A stretch of DNA of 64,000 nt from Actinomadura rupiterrae. Lineage in GTDB: Bacteria > Actinomycetota > Actinomycetes > Streptosporangiales > Streptosporangiaceae. The stretch covers positions 186,001 through 250,000 of the forward strand of contig NZ_JAMZEA010000009.1 in assembly GCF_024172125.1 (NCBI RefSeq), read 5' to 3'. A program made the translations under genes and the position numbers. The stretch's first letter is position 1. Each line of letters starts with the position of its first letter. Of this stretch, positions 56,366-64,000 are shown in pieces. The notes beneath the pieces are model-generated. The model was not told the DNA's origin. It was given only the letters and a program-made list of their open reading frames with translations, and did no database searches.

Positions 56366-56656
56366 TTAGCTGGCGCGTAGGTAGGCGACTCGGACGGAGA
56401 GGCGGTCTTGGAGGAGGGCGATGGCTTCGTCCACGGTCGGGGCGGCGGCCTGGACTCGGAGGGAGCGGCCGTCGAGGGTGACGCTCGCTTGGGCGAGGGC
56501 GGGGCGTGGGAGGGTCTGGTCCGGGGACAGGGTTAGGGTGCCCTGGACGGAGACGGTGGACGCGTCGGTTTCGGCGAGGGCCGCGCGGACGGCCGTTTCG
56601 GCGGAGGCTCGGGCGGCCTCGGGTACTCGGCCGGTGGTGAGGAAGCGGATGTCCAT
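56366..56656 (-). CDS. Short HPF/RaiA-like ribosome hibernation protein
   Basis: 96 aa. MDIRFLTTGRVPEAARASAE then VTLDGRSLRVQAAAPTVDEA and LLQDRLSVRVAYL follow the N-terminal domain of hibernation promoting factor, which binds the decoding site of idle 30S subunits. It stops after that domain, so it is the short type and lacks the dimerising C-domain of long actinobacterial HPF. Several Arg/Lys usually found in HPF are fewer here, so ribosome binding is inferred, not shown. Confidence 0.65.
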   Translation of the reverse strand: MDIRFLTTGRVPEAARASAETAVRAALAETDASTVSVQGTLTLSPDQTLPRPALAQASVTLDGRSLRVQAAAPTVDEAIALLQDRLSVRVAYLRAS

Positions 56657-57007
56657 CAGAGTTCCCCTGTAGAGATGTCGTCTTGCTCGGAGGCGCTGTG
56701 TACGTCTCCCTCAAGTAATGAGAACGTCTCGTCGGGGCGGTGTTCGCCTCTGACGGGCGAGAGCTGCGTCACGCGCTGCGACGGGTTGTCGCGAAGCTGA
56801 AGAGAACGGCACGTCAGGACGGGTGGGGCGGGCGGAAGCGACGGGTTACGTGAGAGACTTCACGCGTACGTCGGGGGCGGGCGCCAGCGGTTCGGAGGCC
56901 GATCGGAACGGGGACGCCCGGTTGGCGCGAACGGGTACGCGTCATATCGGTACGTACCGGAAGCGATCCGGTGCGGCGGGCGGCGCGGGACGGTGTGATC
57001 CTCTACG
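56657..57007. other. Gene-free interval
   Basis: Divergent spacer between the HPF-like gene and the Xre regulator, 350 bases. I see no palindrome or clear promoter hexamers, and no coding frame. Confidence 0.4.
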
Positions 57008-57973
57008 ATGGTCGGTGCCGTTTCGCCAAGACTGGCTGGTGACCCCTTGCCCCAGGATGCAGCAGCACCCGTTCCTCCAGCGGAGGGCGACGCCACGCCC
57101 GGACGACTGCTCGACTACCCCCGTCGTGGCGGTCCTACCGTGCTGCGCATCCTGCTGGGGGCGCAACTGCGCCGGCTCCGCGAGGAGAAGGGCATCTCGA
57201 CCGAGGACGCGGGTTACGAGATCCGCGGGTCGCACTCGAAGATCAGCCGGATGGAGCTCGGCCGCGTCGGGTTCAAGGAGCGCGACGTCTCCGACCTGCT
57301 GACCCTCTATGGCGTTACGGATCCCGCCGAGCGCGCTCCCCTGCTGGAGCTCGCGCGCGAGGCGAACACTCCCGGCTGGTGGCATCGCTATGGCGACGTC
57401 CTACCGAACTGGTTCGAGACCTACCTCGGTCTAGAAGAGGCCGCGTCGCTTCTGCGGTGCTACGAGCTCCAGTTCGTGCCAGGGCTGCTGCAAACGGAGG
57501 ACTACGCGCGGGCCGTCGTCCGGCTGGGGCATCCGGACGCGACCGAGGAGGACGTCGAGCGGCGCGTCCGGCTGCGGATGACTCGGCAGGAGCGGTTCGT
57601 CGAGCCCGGGGCGCCGACGCTGTGGGCCGTCCTGGACGAGGCCGTCCTGCGCCGTCGCCTCGGCGGGGACGAGGTGATGCGCGGGCAGCTCCGGCATCTC
57701 GTCACGATGGCCGACCTGCCGAACGTGACGCTCCAGGTGGTCCGGTACGAGGCGTCCGAGCCGTGCGCGACGGGCGGTCCGTTCACGATCCTGCGCTTCG
57801 CCGAGCCGGGCCTTTCGGACGTGGTGTACCTGGAGCAGCTCACCAGCGCCCTCTACCTGGACAAACCCGCCGACGTGGACACCTACATGCGGGTGATGAA
57901 CGATCTGTGCATCACCGCGTCCCGTCCGGACGAGACCGTCCGCTTCCTGAAGAGCCTGCTGAACGAGATTTGA
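57008..57973 (+). CDS. Xre-family regulator with DUF5753
   Basis: 321 aa from ATG 57008. HTH at about residues 46-105: LLGAQLRRLREEKGISTEDA then ISRMELGRVGFKERDVSDLL. Residues 130-315 are the DUF5753 sensor-like domain (WFETYLGLEEAASLLRCYEL, VPGLLQTEDYARAVV, GGPFTILRFAEPGLSDVVYL and LDKPADVDTYMRV). These regulators are abundant in actinobacteria and usually sit beside a small DUF397 protein; none is found next to this one. A later start at TTG near 57047 would also leave the HTH intact. Confidence 0.88.
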   Translation: MVGAVSPRLAGDPLPQDAAAPVPPAEGDATPGRLLDYPRRGGPTVLRILLGAQLRRLREEKGISTEDAGYEIRGSHSKISRMELGRVGFKERDVSDLLTLYGVTDPAERAPLLELAREANTPGWWHRYGDVLPNWFETYLGLEEAASLLRCYELQFVPGLLQTEDYARAVVRLGHPDATEEDVERRVRLRMTRQERFVEPGAPTLWAVLDEAVLRRRLGGDEVMRGQLRHLVTMADLPNVTLQVVRYEASEPCATGGPFTILRFAEPGLSDVVYLEQLTSALYLDKPADVDTYMRVMNDLCITASRPDETVRFLKSLLNEI

Positions 57974-58093
57974 CCCTGCGCTCCCGCGTGGCCTCTGAGC
58001 TGCCGGGAAGGTCCTCGTGCCGACGGGCGTTGTCTCGGTCGCGCGATCCGCGCGCCCCACGGACACCCGGTTTTCGGCGAACGAGGAGAACCC

Positions 58094-58495
58094 ATGCTTT
58101 TCGGCAAGGAGCACGTCAAGCGCTATCAGGAGACCGACGGCGCAGAGGGCCACGACTGGAACGGCACGGTCACGTTGCTGCTGACCACGACGGGCCGCAA
58201 GTCCGGTAAGGAGCGCACCACTCCGCTCATCTACCAGGAGGACGACGATGACTACGTCGTCATCGCGTCCAAAGGCGGGGACGACGACCACCCGTTGTGG
58301 TACCTGAACCTTGAAGCCGACCCCGAGGTGAAGGTCCAGGTGAAGGGCGACCGCTTCACGGCGCGCGCCCGCACAACCGAGGGCGACGAGCGTTCACGCC
58401 TCTGGAAGAAGATGGCCGCCGTCTGGCCCGACTACGACAACTACAAGACCAAGACCGACCGCGAGATCCCGGTGGTGGTCCTCGAACGCGTTTGA
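58094..58495 (+). CDS. F420-dependent (deazaflavin) nitroreductase-fold protein
   Basis: 133 aa. LLLTTTGRKSGKERTTPLIY followed by DYVVIASKGGDDDHPLWYLNLEADPEVKVQV is the DUF385/Ddn family signature. Relatives use F420H2 in quinone or nitroimidazole reduction; some bind F420 poorly. ATG 58094 has AGGAG upstream. Lies 120 bases behind the Xre regulator on the same strand, so the two may be cotranscribed. Confidence 0.88.
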   Translation: MLFGKEHVKRYQETDGAEGHDWNGTVTLLLTTTGRKSGKERTTPLIYQEDDDDYVVIASKGGDDDHPLWYLNLEADPEVKVQVKGDRFTARARTTEGDERSRLWKKMAAVWPDYDNYKTKTDREIPVVVLERV

Positions 58496-58799
58496 CCGGA
58501 CCGTCCCGGCACACGACCCGTCACGCACACGGCACGCCACCCGCCCGCGCGGACGTGAGGAACACACTGCCTCGCGACCGCGCGGGCGGGCGTCGTTCGT
58601 CGGGAGCAAGTACGCAGGCGATGAGCGCAGGGACACGTCCGGGCACGCATGGCCGCACCCCTGTATGGCCGCGCAAGTTTTGACCGAACCCGCATGACGG
58701 ACACACGCCTCATCACAACCCGCCTCGCCCCCCGCCCACGCGGGGTCCTACGGGCACGGCCATGCATGGGCCGGCACGTTCAAGCGCACAAGGCAGCGC

Positions 58800-59450
58800 A
58801 CACCTAGCCGAGCGCACACCTGGCTGGGTGCGCACCTGGCTGGGTGCGCCCCGTCTGGCGTGCCGCGTCTGGTGCGCGCCGTCGGCTGTGCATCCTCGGA
58901 CGCGCAGCGTTGGCGCGCCTCGTCGGATGCGCAGTGTCGGGCGCGCCTTGTTGAGCGTGCAGCGTCGGGGTGCGCCTCGTTCGGTGCGCCTCAACCAGCG
59001 CGCAGCGTTGGGTGCGCCTCGTTCGGTGCGCCTCGCCCGGCGCGCAGTGATGGCGCGCCTCGCTGGATGCGCAGTGTCGGGCGCGTCTTGTTGAGCATGC
59101 AGCGTCGCGTGCGCCTCGTTCGGCGCGCCTCAACCAGCGCGCAGCGTCGGCGCGCCTCGCTGGATGCGCAGTGTCGGGCGCGTCTTGTTGAGCATGCAGC
59201 GTCGCGTGCGCCTCGTTCGGCGCGCCTCAACCAGCGCGCAGCGTCGGCGCGCCTCGCTGGATGCGCAGTGTCGGGCGCGTCTTGTTGAGCATGCAGCGTC
59301 GCGTGCGCCTCGTTCGGCGCGCCTCAACCAGCGCGCAGCGTCGGCGCGCCTCGCTGGATGCGCAGTGTCGGGCGCGTCTTGTTGAGCGTGCAGCGTTGGG
59401 TGCGCCTCGTTCGGTGCGCCTCATGCGGCGCGCAGCGTTGGGTGGGGTTG
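58800..59450. repeat. 97-bp tandem repeat, four to six copies
   Basis: From about 59060 to 59390 a 97-base unit (landmarks TGGATGCGCAGTGTCGGGCG, TTGTTGAGCRTGCAGCGT, CGTTCGGYGCGCCTCA) recurs nearly unchanged at 59067, 59164, 59261 and 59358. Diverged copies run from about 58800. Adjacent copies are almost identical, so expansion is recent. Frames through it are not genes. 58496-58799 and 59450-59624 show nothing else. Confidence 0.88.
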
Positions 59451-59624
59451 GGGGTATGGCAGGGGTTGGGGCGGAGGCGCGTTTGGGGGTGGTGGCTGGG
59501 TTTGGGTTTCGGGGTAGGTGGGCGGGGGCGACGGGAGGATGGGCGGTTCGCTTTCGTGGGGGTGGGGGAACGTGTAGCGTCGGCGGGGGAACATTCGTTC
59601 GACCGAGTCCAGCGAGGGACCGAG

Positions 59625-60680
59625 GTGCCGACGTCATCGCGGGTTCACGACGACGAGCCGCTACCGCCGCGGCTGCCGCGTCGTTGGGAGATCGAAGCCG
59701 GGGCCGTCCTGGAACCGCTGAACGGCGGGCGGGAGCGCCGGTGGCGGGTGAACGCGGCGGGCGCCTCCTACCTGCTGCGCGAGCATCGCGTCCCTGATCG
59801 GAAGGCGATCCGGCTTCGTCACGAGGCAATGAAAGCGCTGGACGACGCGGGCCTCCCGGTACTTGCGCCCGTTGCGGCTCGGAATGGCAAGACGCTCGTT
59901 GTCGCGGGTGGTCTTGGGTATGAGCTGTTCCCCTGGGCGTCCGGGCGGCGGCGGGACGGGCTGGAGCTGACGTTCGTCCAGTGCGAGCGGCTGGGCGCGC
60001 TGCTCGGGCAGCTGCATGTCGAACTCGATCGAGCGACCGGGCCCGTGCAGCAGAGCATGCTGCTGTTGCCGACGTCCAGGGCGTCCGCCGCGATCGCGGC
60101 CGTGGACGCTGCGCTGGAAGAAACACCTGATGACGGGACGGATTTCTCCGCGTTGACCGTCCGGCGGCTGCGGGAGCGACGCGAGCTGCTCAGCGAGTTC
60201 GCCGACCACCAGCCCCCGGAGATCGACACGAGCGTGGTGGGTCGGCTGCATGGTGCGTTCCACCAGGAGCATCTGCGGTACGGACGGTCCGGTGAGGTCT
60301 CGGCGGTGCTGGGCTGGGACGCGATGACACTCGGACCGCTCGCCGGCGAGGTCGTCGGGGCCGCAGCGCGCCTGTTCGCGTGCGGGGACGACCGTGGTTT
60401 CGATCTCGACCGCGTCCAGGCCTTCCTGCATGGACACCGCACGGTGGTGGATCTGGACGCCGGACAGATCCAGTCGGCCGTCCACCGCGCCTGGTGGGAG
60501 CGGCTTTGCGACGTCGCCTCGATGCGGCAGCGGTATCTCGGTGACGACACGGCCGAGTCCGACGGCGACGGGGCGTCCACGGCGCTGGTGGCCTGGTGGT
60601 CGGCCAACCTGGAGCGGACGCTCGACGCGTTCGCCGTCCCTTACACGGCCGTCGCGGACGACAACCCCGCCTACGGATAA
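59625..60680 (+). CDS. APH-type phosphotransferase-like protein
   Basis: 351 aa from GTG 59625 (GAGGGA upstream). Layout of the aminoglycoside/homoserine-kinase-II superfamily: an N-lobe (RWEIEAGAVLEPLNGGRERRW, then SYLLREHRVPDRKAI), a linker ALDDAGLPVLAPVAARNGKT, and a C-lobe in which the usual catalytic HGDxxxxN is replaced by RLHGAFHQEHLRYG and the D of DWE by LGWDAMTLGPLAGEV. The GW-D pair is kept but the catalytic Asp is changed, so it may be a divergent kinase or an inactive one. No operon partner. Confidence 0.75.
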   Translation: MPTSSRVHDDEPLPPRLPRRWEIEAGAVLEPLNGGRERRWRVNAAGASYLLREHRVPDRKAIRLRHEAMKALDDAGLPVLAPVAARNGKTLVVAGGLGYELFPWASGRRRDGLELTFVQCERLGALLGQLHVELDRATGPVQQSMLLLPTSRASAAIAAVDAALEETPDDGTDFSALTVRRLRERRELLSEFADHQPPEIDTSVVGRLHGAFHQEHLRYGRSGEVSAVLGWDAMTLGPLAGEVVGAAARLFACGDDRGFDLDRVQAFLHGHRTVVDLDAGQIQSAVHRAWWERLCDVASMRQRYLGDDTAESDGDGASTALVAWWSANLERTLDAFAVPYTAVADDNPAYG

Positions 60681-61197
60681 CCCCCGCCACAATCGGCGCA
60701 TCCGGGGCACATAACCCCGCAGTACACGCAGCGCACTCCGGACACGCCAGCACGGCACGTCGCGCACCCGCCCGGCATGGGCGACGGGATCGCTTCGCTC
60801 GGTGTGCACAAACCGGCAGCGTCCCCACCCGCACGGGACGCGGGCTGCCCACCTCGCACGGCAGCGTGCGGGACGGCCAGGACACGCGTCCACGAAGCAC
60901 AGACCACGGTGAGCGGGGCGCACACCTGCCGGGGAGCGCAGAAGGCAAGCGGCGCCAACGCGCAGGACGTGGGAATGCGCGGGGACAGGACGCATAGCCC
61001 GGGGTGTGGGCTCGGGGCAGGCACGCCCGCTTCAAGCGCGGTAGGTAAGCGGCGCGCTGGGCGCGGAACACTCAGCGCCGGACGCACGCGCAAGTCTCAG
61101 GACGCGGAGCCAGGCGCGGGGGGCGGGACGCGGGGAGTGGGTAGGGGATGGGGAGGCGTGGTGCGGTGGGTGCTGCGGGGAGTTGGGGAGGTTTCGG
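60681..61197. other. Gene-free, GC-rich decayed repeat block
   Basis: Irregular recurrences of GGACACGC, GGGACGCGG and GCGCAGGAC-like words, without a fixed period that I can establish. No gene. Confidence 0.4.
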
Positions 61198-62064
61198 ATG
61201 GTGGCAGTGGGGTTTTTGGGGACGGGGATCATGGGGGCGGCCATGGCGCGGAACCTCCTAGGGGCGGGGTTGGAGGTGGCGGTGTGGAATCGGACGCGGG
61301 CCCGGGCCGAGCCTCTGGGGCAGGCTGGGGCCCGGGTCGCTGACTCGGCTGCGGATGCGGTCGCGGGGGCGGACGTGATCGTCACGATGCTGACGGACGG
61401 CGGGGCCGTGGCCGAGGTGATGGCTGAGGCGGCGCCCGCGGCGCGGGAGGGGGCGGTCTGGGCGCAGATGAGCACGGTCGGGGTCGCGGCGCTCGGTCCT
61501 CTGGCCGAACTGGCTGCGCAGAACGGGCTCGTCTTCGTGGACGCGCCCGTGCAAGGGAGCAGGCAGCCCGCCGAGGAAGGGAAGCTGATCGTCCTGGCGG
61601 CGGGGCCGGAGTCCGCGCGCGGGACGGTGCAGCCGGTGTTCGACGCGGTGGGCCAGCGGACGTTGTGGGTGGGCGAGGACGGCGCGGAGGGCGGCGGGAC
61701 GCGGCTGAAGATGGTCACGGTCGGGTACGCGATCACGGTGACGTCGCTGGTGGCCGAGTCGCTGGCTCTCGCCGAGGGCCTGGGGATCGATCCGCGAATG
61801 TTTGCCGAGGTCGTCACGGGTGGCCCACTCGACAGCGGTTACCTGCAGTCGAAGATGAAGGCCGTCCTGGAGCGGGACTTCAGCCCGACGTTCACGGTGG
61901 TGAACGCGGCCAAGGACACCGGGCTCATCATGGAGGCGGCGTCCTCGTCCGGCATCCGGGTCGATCTCACGGACGCCGCGCGCCAGCGGTTCATCCGGGC
62001 GGCTGAGCAAGGCCACGGCGAGGAGGACATGGTCGCGAGTTACTTCGCCGGTTTCGCCTCCTGA
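61198..62064 (+). CDS. NAD(P)-dependent beta-hydroxyacid dehydrogenase
   Basis: 288 aa, 3-hydroxyisobutyrate dehydrogenase superfamily. Rossmann start GFLGTGIMGAAMARNLL (residues 5-21), DAPVQGSRQPAEEGKL (substrate-binding D-x-P-V-x-G-S), catalytic Lys in RLKMVTVGY and C-terminal FTVVNAAKDTGLIMEAA. The exact substrate (hydroxyisobutyrate, tartronate semialdehyde, succinic semialdehyde) is not decided. ATG 61198 has GGGGAGG 8 bases upstream. The stop overlaps the end of the convergent phosphatase gene by 25 bases. Confidence 0.88.
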   Translation: MVAVGFLGTGIMGAAMARNLLGAGLEVAVWNRTRARAEPLGQAGARVADSAADAVAGADVIVTMLTDGGAVAEVMAEAAPAAREGAVWAQMSTVGVAALGPLAELAAQNGLVFVDAPVQGSRQPAEEGKLIVLAAGPESARGTVQPVFDAVGQRTLWVGEDGAEGGGTRLKMVTVGYAITVTSLVAESLALAEGLGIDPRMFAEVVTGGPLDSGYLQSKMKAVLERDFSPTFTVVNAAKDTGLIMEAASSSGIRVDLTDAARQRFIRAAEQGHGEEDMVASYFAGFAS

Positions 62065-62774
62065 GCGTTCCGGGCGTGCTCAGAGGCGCCGGAAACGCTT
62101 GGCGCGACCGGTTCGTCCAGGGTTGCGGTTGCGGTGCCGAGGAGCAGGGAGAAGGGGGTGTGTTCGCCGCGGACGAGTTCGGCGATCGTGGCGTTCGGTG
62201 TGGCGCTGGTTTCGATGAAGTGGCGGAACTGCCGCATCTGCTCGGAGGTCGGCTTGGTGATGCCGGTGAGGAGCGTCCACATCGCGGCGCGCATGAAGAG
62301 GCCGTGCGTGAAGACGGTGATCAGGCCGCGCTCGGGGCGGGCGGCCAGGGTGTCGAGCATCAGCCGGGCGCGCGTGATCAGGTCTTGGAAGGACTCGCCG
62401 TCGCCGCCGTCCACGAGGGCGGGGTCGGAGCGGTCCCAGTAGGACTTGGAGTAGGGGCGGCGTTGTTCGGCCGTCGTGTTCGGGCCGTGCAGTGAGCCCA
62501 GGTAGGTGAACTCCTGGACGGGCCATTCCTCGTAGGGGACGTCCGGAAAGCGGCGTCGCGCGGGTAGGGCGGTCTCGCGGGCGCGCACGAAGGTCGAGCT
62601 GACGATGAGGGACGGCGCGCTCGGGATCATCGCCGCGACGCGTTCGGCCTGGCGGCGGCCGAGGGCGGTGAGCGGGGCGGCTCCGGGGCCGTTGGTGGGG
62701 AGGCCGGCGTTCGACTCGCTCTCGCCGTGCCTGATCAGCCAGACGCGCCGGAGGGCGGCTTCGGTGTCCGTCAC
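62040..62774 (-). CDS. Histidine phosphatase-family protein
   Basis: 244 aa. RHG motif VWLIRHGESESNAG (residues about 11-24), second Arg in STFVRARETA and the second catalytic His in VFTHGLFMRAAMW. The family covers phosphoglycerate mutase-like phosphatases; GpmB/CobC-type substrate unknown here. The extended insert (YLGSLHGPNTTAEQRRPYSK) is of the kind seen in actinobacterial members. Starts at ATG 62774. Confidence 0.85.
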   Translation of the reverse strand: MTDTEAALRRVWLIRHGESESNAGLPTNGPGAAPLTALGRRQAERVAAMIPSAPSLIVSSTFVRARETALPARRRFPDVPYEEWPVQEFTYLGSLHGPNTTAEQRRPYSKSYWDRSDPALVDGGDGESFQDLITRARLMLDTLAARPERGLITVFTHGLFMRAAMWTLLTGITKPTSEQMRQFRHFIETSATPNATIAELVRGEHTPFSLLLGTATATLDEPVAPSVSGASEHARNAQEAKPAK

Positions 62775-62890
62775 GCGGACAAGGCTGCCATACCCCCGCG
62801 TCCAGGCAAGGCGTCCCTGGACGCGGACAAGACCTTAAGGCTGGCGGAGCTCGAAGGCTGGTGGGCTGCGGGGTGGGAAGGAAGGGGCTC

Positions 62891-63283
62891 ATGGAGGTTC
62901 TGAGCAGCCGCGTCCTGATCCGTTCCGCCGATCCTGAGCGGGCGCGCCGGTTCTACCGGGATGTGCTCGGGCTGGCGGTGTACCGGGAGTTCGGGCCGCC
63001 GGACGATCCTGGCCTGGTGTTCTTCCTCGGTTCCGGCTTCCTGGAGGTGTCCGGACGGGGGCAGGGGACGGTCGGCGAGGGCGCGCCCATGCTGTGGATG
63101 CAGGTGCGGGACGTCCACGCGGAGCACGCGCGGCTGGCGCAGGGAGGCGTCCGGATCGTGCGCGAGCCGCGCGCCGAGCCGTGGGGGCTGGTCGAGATGT
63201 GGATCGAGGACCCGGACGGTGTCCGGATCGTCCTGGTCCAGGTGCCGGACGACCATCCATTGCGGCGCGACCAACGCGGATAA
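62891..63283 (+). CDS. VOC (glyoxalase/dioxygenase-fold) protein
   Basis: 130 aa, one VOC module pair: VLIRSADPERARRFYRDVLG and the EMWIEDPDGVRIVLVQVP C-terminal. Metal-ligand Glu in W-I-E-D-P-D-G is kept; the first-half ligand His is not clearly there. Could be glyoxalase-like or a binding protein. ATG 62891 has GGAAGG upstream. Confidence 0.85.
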   Translation: MEVLSSRVLIRSADPERARRFYRDVLGLAVYREFGPPDDPGLVFFLGSGFLEVSGRGQGTVGEGAPMLWMQVRDVHAEHARLAQGGVRIVREPRAEPWGLVEMWIEDPDGVRIVLVQVPDDHPLRRDQRG

Positions 63284-63284
63284 A

Positions 63285-63314
63285 TCTGGAAAACACTGGA
63301 AGTCACTGGAAGTC
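63285..63314 (+). promoter_or_regulatory. Three 10-bp direct repeats upstream of the last gene
   Basis: TCTGGAAAAC, ACTGGAAGTC, ACTGGAAGTC in exact 10-base phase, 17 bases before the ATG at 63332. One helical turn apart, so a repeated binding site is likely. Confidence 0.5.
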
Positions 63315-63331
63315 GCGCTACGCTCTCGGGC

Positions 63332-64000
63332 ATGTCCGGATCCCCCGGCTCCTCCCCCGACGCGCTGGAGGAGCGCATCGCCGAGCTGCGCGCCGCCGTC
63401 CGGCGCGCGGTGGCGGGCGGCGACCGGGAGGCCGCGCGGAACCTGCGCTCGGAGCTGCGCAGGGCCGAGCACGCGTGGGACGAGGCCGTCCTTGGCGACC
63501 GGCAGGCCCCGGCCGAGGCCGTGCCCGAGCAACGGCACGAGCGCGAGGCTCCGGCAGAAGTCGCCCGTGGCTTGGTGCCGGTTCGGGAGCAGGTGCATCA
63601 GGCGTTGACGCTGCTGAGCGTGCCTGCCGCACCGAAGCTCGTCGGGGCCGTCTACGGCGCGTTCTTCCCCGGCGAGATTCCGGCGACGCGCTTGACGAGC
63701 CTGCGGCGCGACGAGGAGCGGTCGTTCAGGTCCGCGCCTTATGCGCGTCCGTACTACCTGTGCGCCGCGCTCACGGCCGACCTGCTGGCTCCGGCGCGAG
63801 GGCTGCTGACGGTGAGCACCTGGTCGCTGCGCCGGCGGATCGTCGGTCCGCTGAGCGCGCGGGTGGATTTCCTCACCGCGGCGATCCGGGTCGCGGAACG
63901 CGCCCAACACACCGATACCGGACGGGATGCACGCGTCCAGCGGCTGCTGTGGCGGTTCGCCGCCACCATTCCGGGGGCAGCGGGCGGTACCGTCGGGACG
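63332..64000 (+). CDS. Hypothetical protein, cut by the window end
   Basis: At least 223 aa from ATG 63332; no stop before the edge. The N-terminus EERIAELRAAVRRAVAGGDR then ARNLRSELRRAEHAWDEAV is a coiled-coil-like helix. Then PVREQVHQALTLLSVPAAPK and FFPGEIPATRLTSLRRDEER suggest a winged-helix-like unit, ending RLLWRFAATIPGAAGG. No family recognised. Upstream are the three 10-bp repeats. Confidence 0.7.
   Translation, partial: MSGSPGSSPDALEERIAELRAAVRRAVAGGDREAARNLRSELRRAEHAWDEAVLGDRQAPAEAVPEQRHEREAPAEVARGLVPVREQVHQALTLLSVPAAPKLVGAVYGAFFPGEIPATRLTSLRRDEERSFRSAPYARPYYLCAALTADLLAPARGLLTVSTWSLRRRIVGPLSARVDFLTAAIRVAERAQHTDTGRDARVQRLLWRFAATIPGAAGGTVGT

Noticed and set aside
58800..59450. 97-bp repeats as a CRISPR array
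   Set aside because: Whole unit is repeated with no unique spacers and no cas genes nearby.

Overview
This window is a piece of a high-GC actinobacterial chromosome. The rRNA sequences, the mycothiol-type PIG-L deacetylase fold, the deazaflavin-dependent nitroreductase-fold protein, the Xre/DUF5753 regulator and the many anti-sigma/SpoIIE components point to Streptosporangiales, most likely a Thermomonosporaceae member such as Actinomadura. That placement is inference from reading, not from a search.

Layout. 1-5.6 kb is a complete rRNA operon on the minus strand (16S-23S-5S, no spacer tRNA) with a recognisable promoter. 6-10.8 kb holds a shrunken Acg-type flavoprotein gene, an RlmA-like rRNA methyltransferase, thioredoxin and a divergent HrdD-like group 2 sigma factor that share a palindromic thiol-stress (SigR-type) promoter region, and a class II DAHP synthase. 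10.8-19.4 kb is a stress-signalling island: a minus-strand operon for a multidomain anti-sigma kinase/GAF/PP2C phosphatase, a STAS antagonist and an RsbW-like kinase, divergent from a giant poly-HAMP hybrid histidine kinase and a coiled-coil response regulator. This matches the osaC/osaA/osaB osmoadaptation arrangement known from Streptomyces. 19.7-33.5 kb is mostly core metabolism and transport (membrane-cupredoxin protein, gltX, SDR, HAD, amino-acid permease, PIG-L deacetylase, phosphotransferase, MpaB-type oxygenase, DUF3311/Na+-solute symporter) plus a translationally coupled TROVE/vWA (Ro60-like) gene pair. 33.8-42 kb has a secreted RlpA-like protein, a candidate small RNA, a repeat-tailed protein, LtrA, an AlkZ-like glycosylase and a DUF2786 protein.

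42-64 kb is accessory in character: two paralogues of an unrecognised protein family and a third unrelated gene, all three preceded 65-70 bp upstream by the same 26-bp element containing a perfect DnaA-box-like TTATCCACA; citrate synthase; a TenA-like protein; a short HPF-like protein; regulators; and long gene-free stretches filled with decaying GC-rich tandem repeats of different unit lengths (7, 15, 33, about 42 and 97 bp). The strongest candidates for something undescribed are the shared 26-bp promoter element with its three genes, the TROVE gene pair, the sRNA candidate near 34.8-35.05 kb, and the minisatellite islands.
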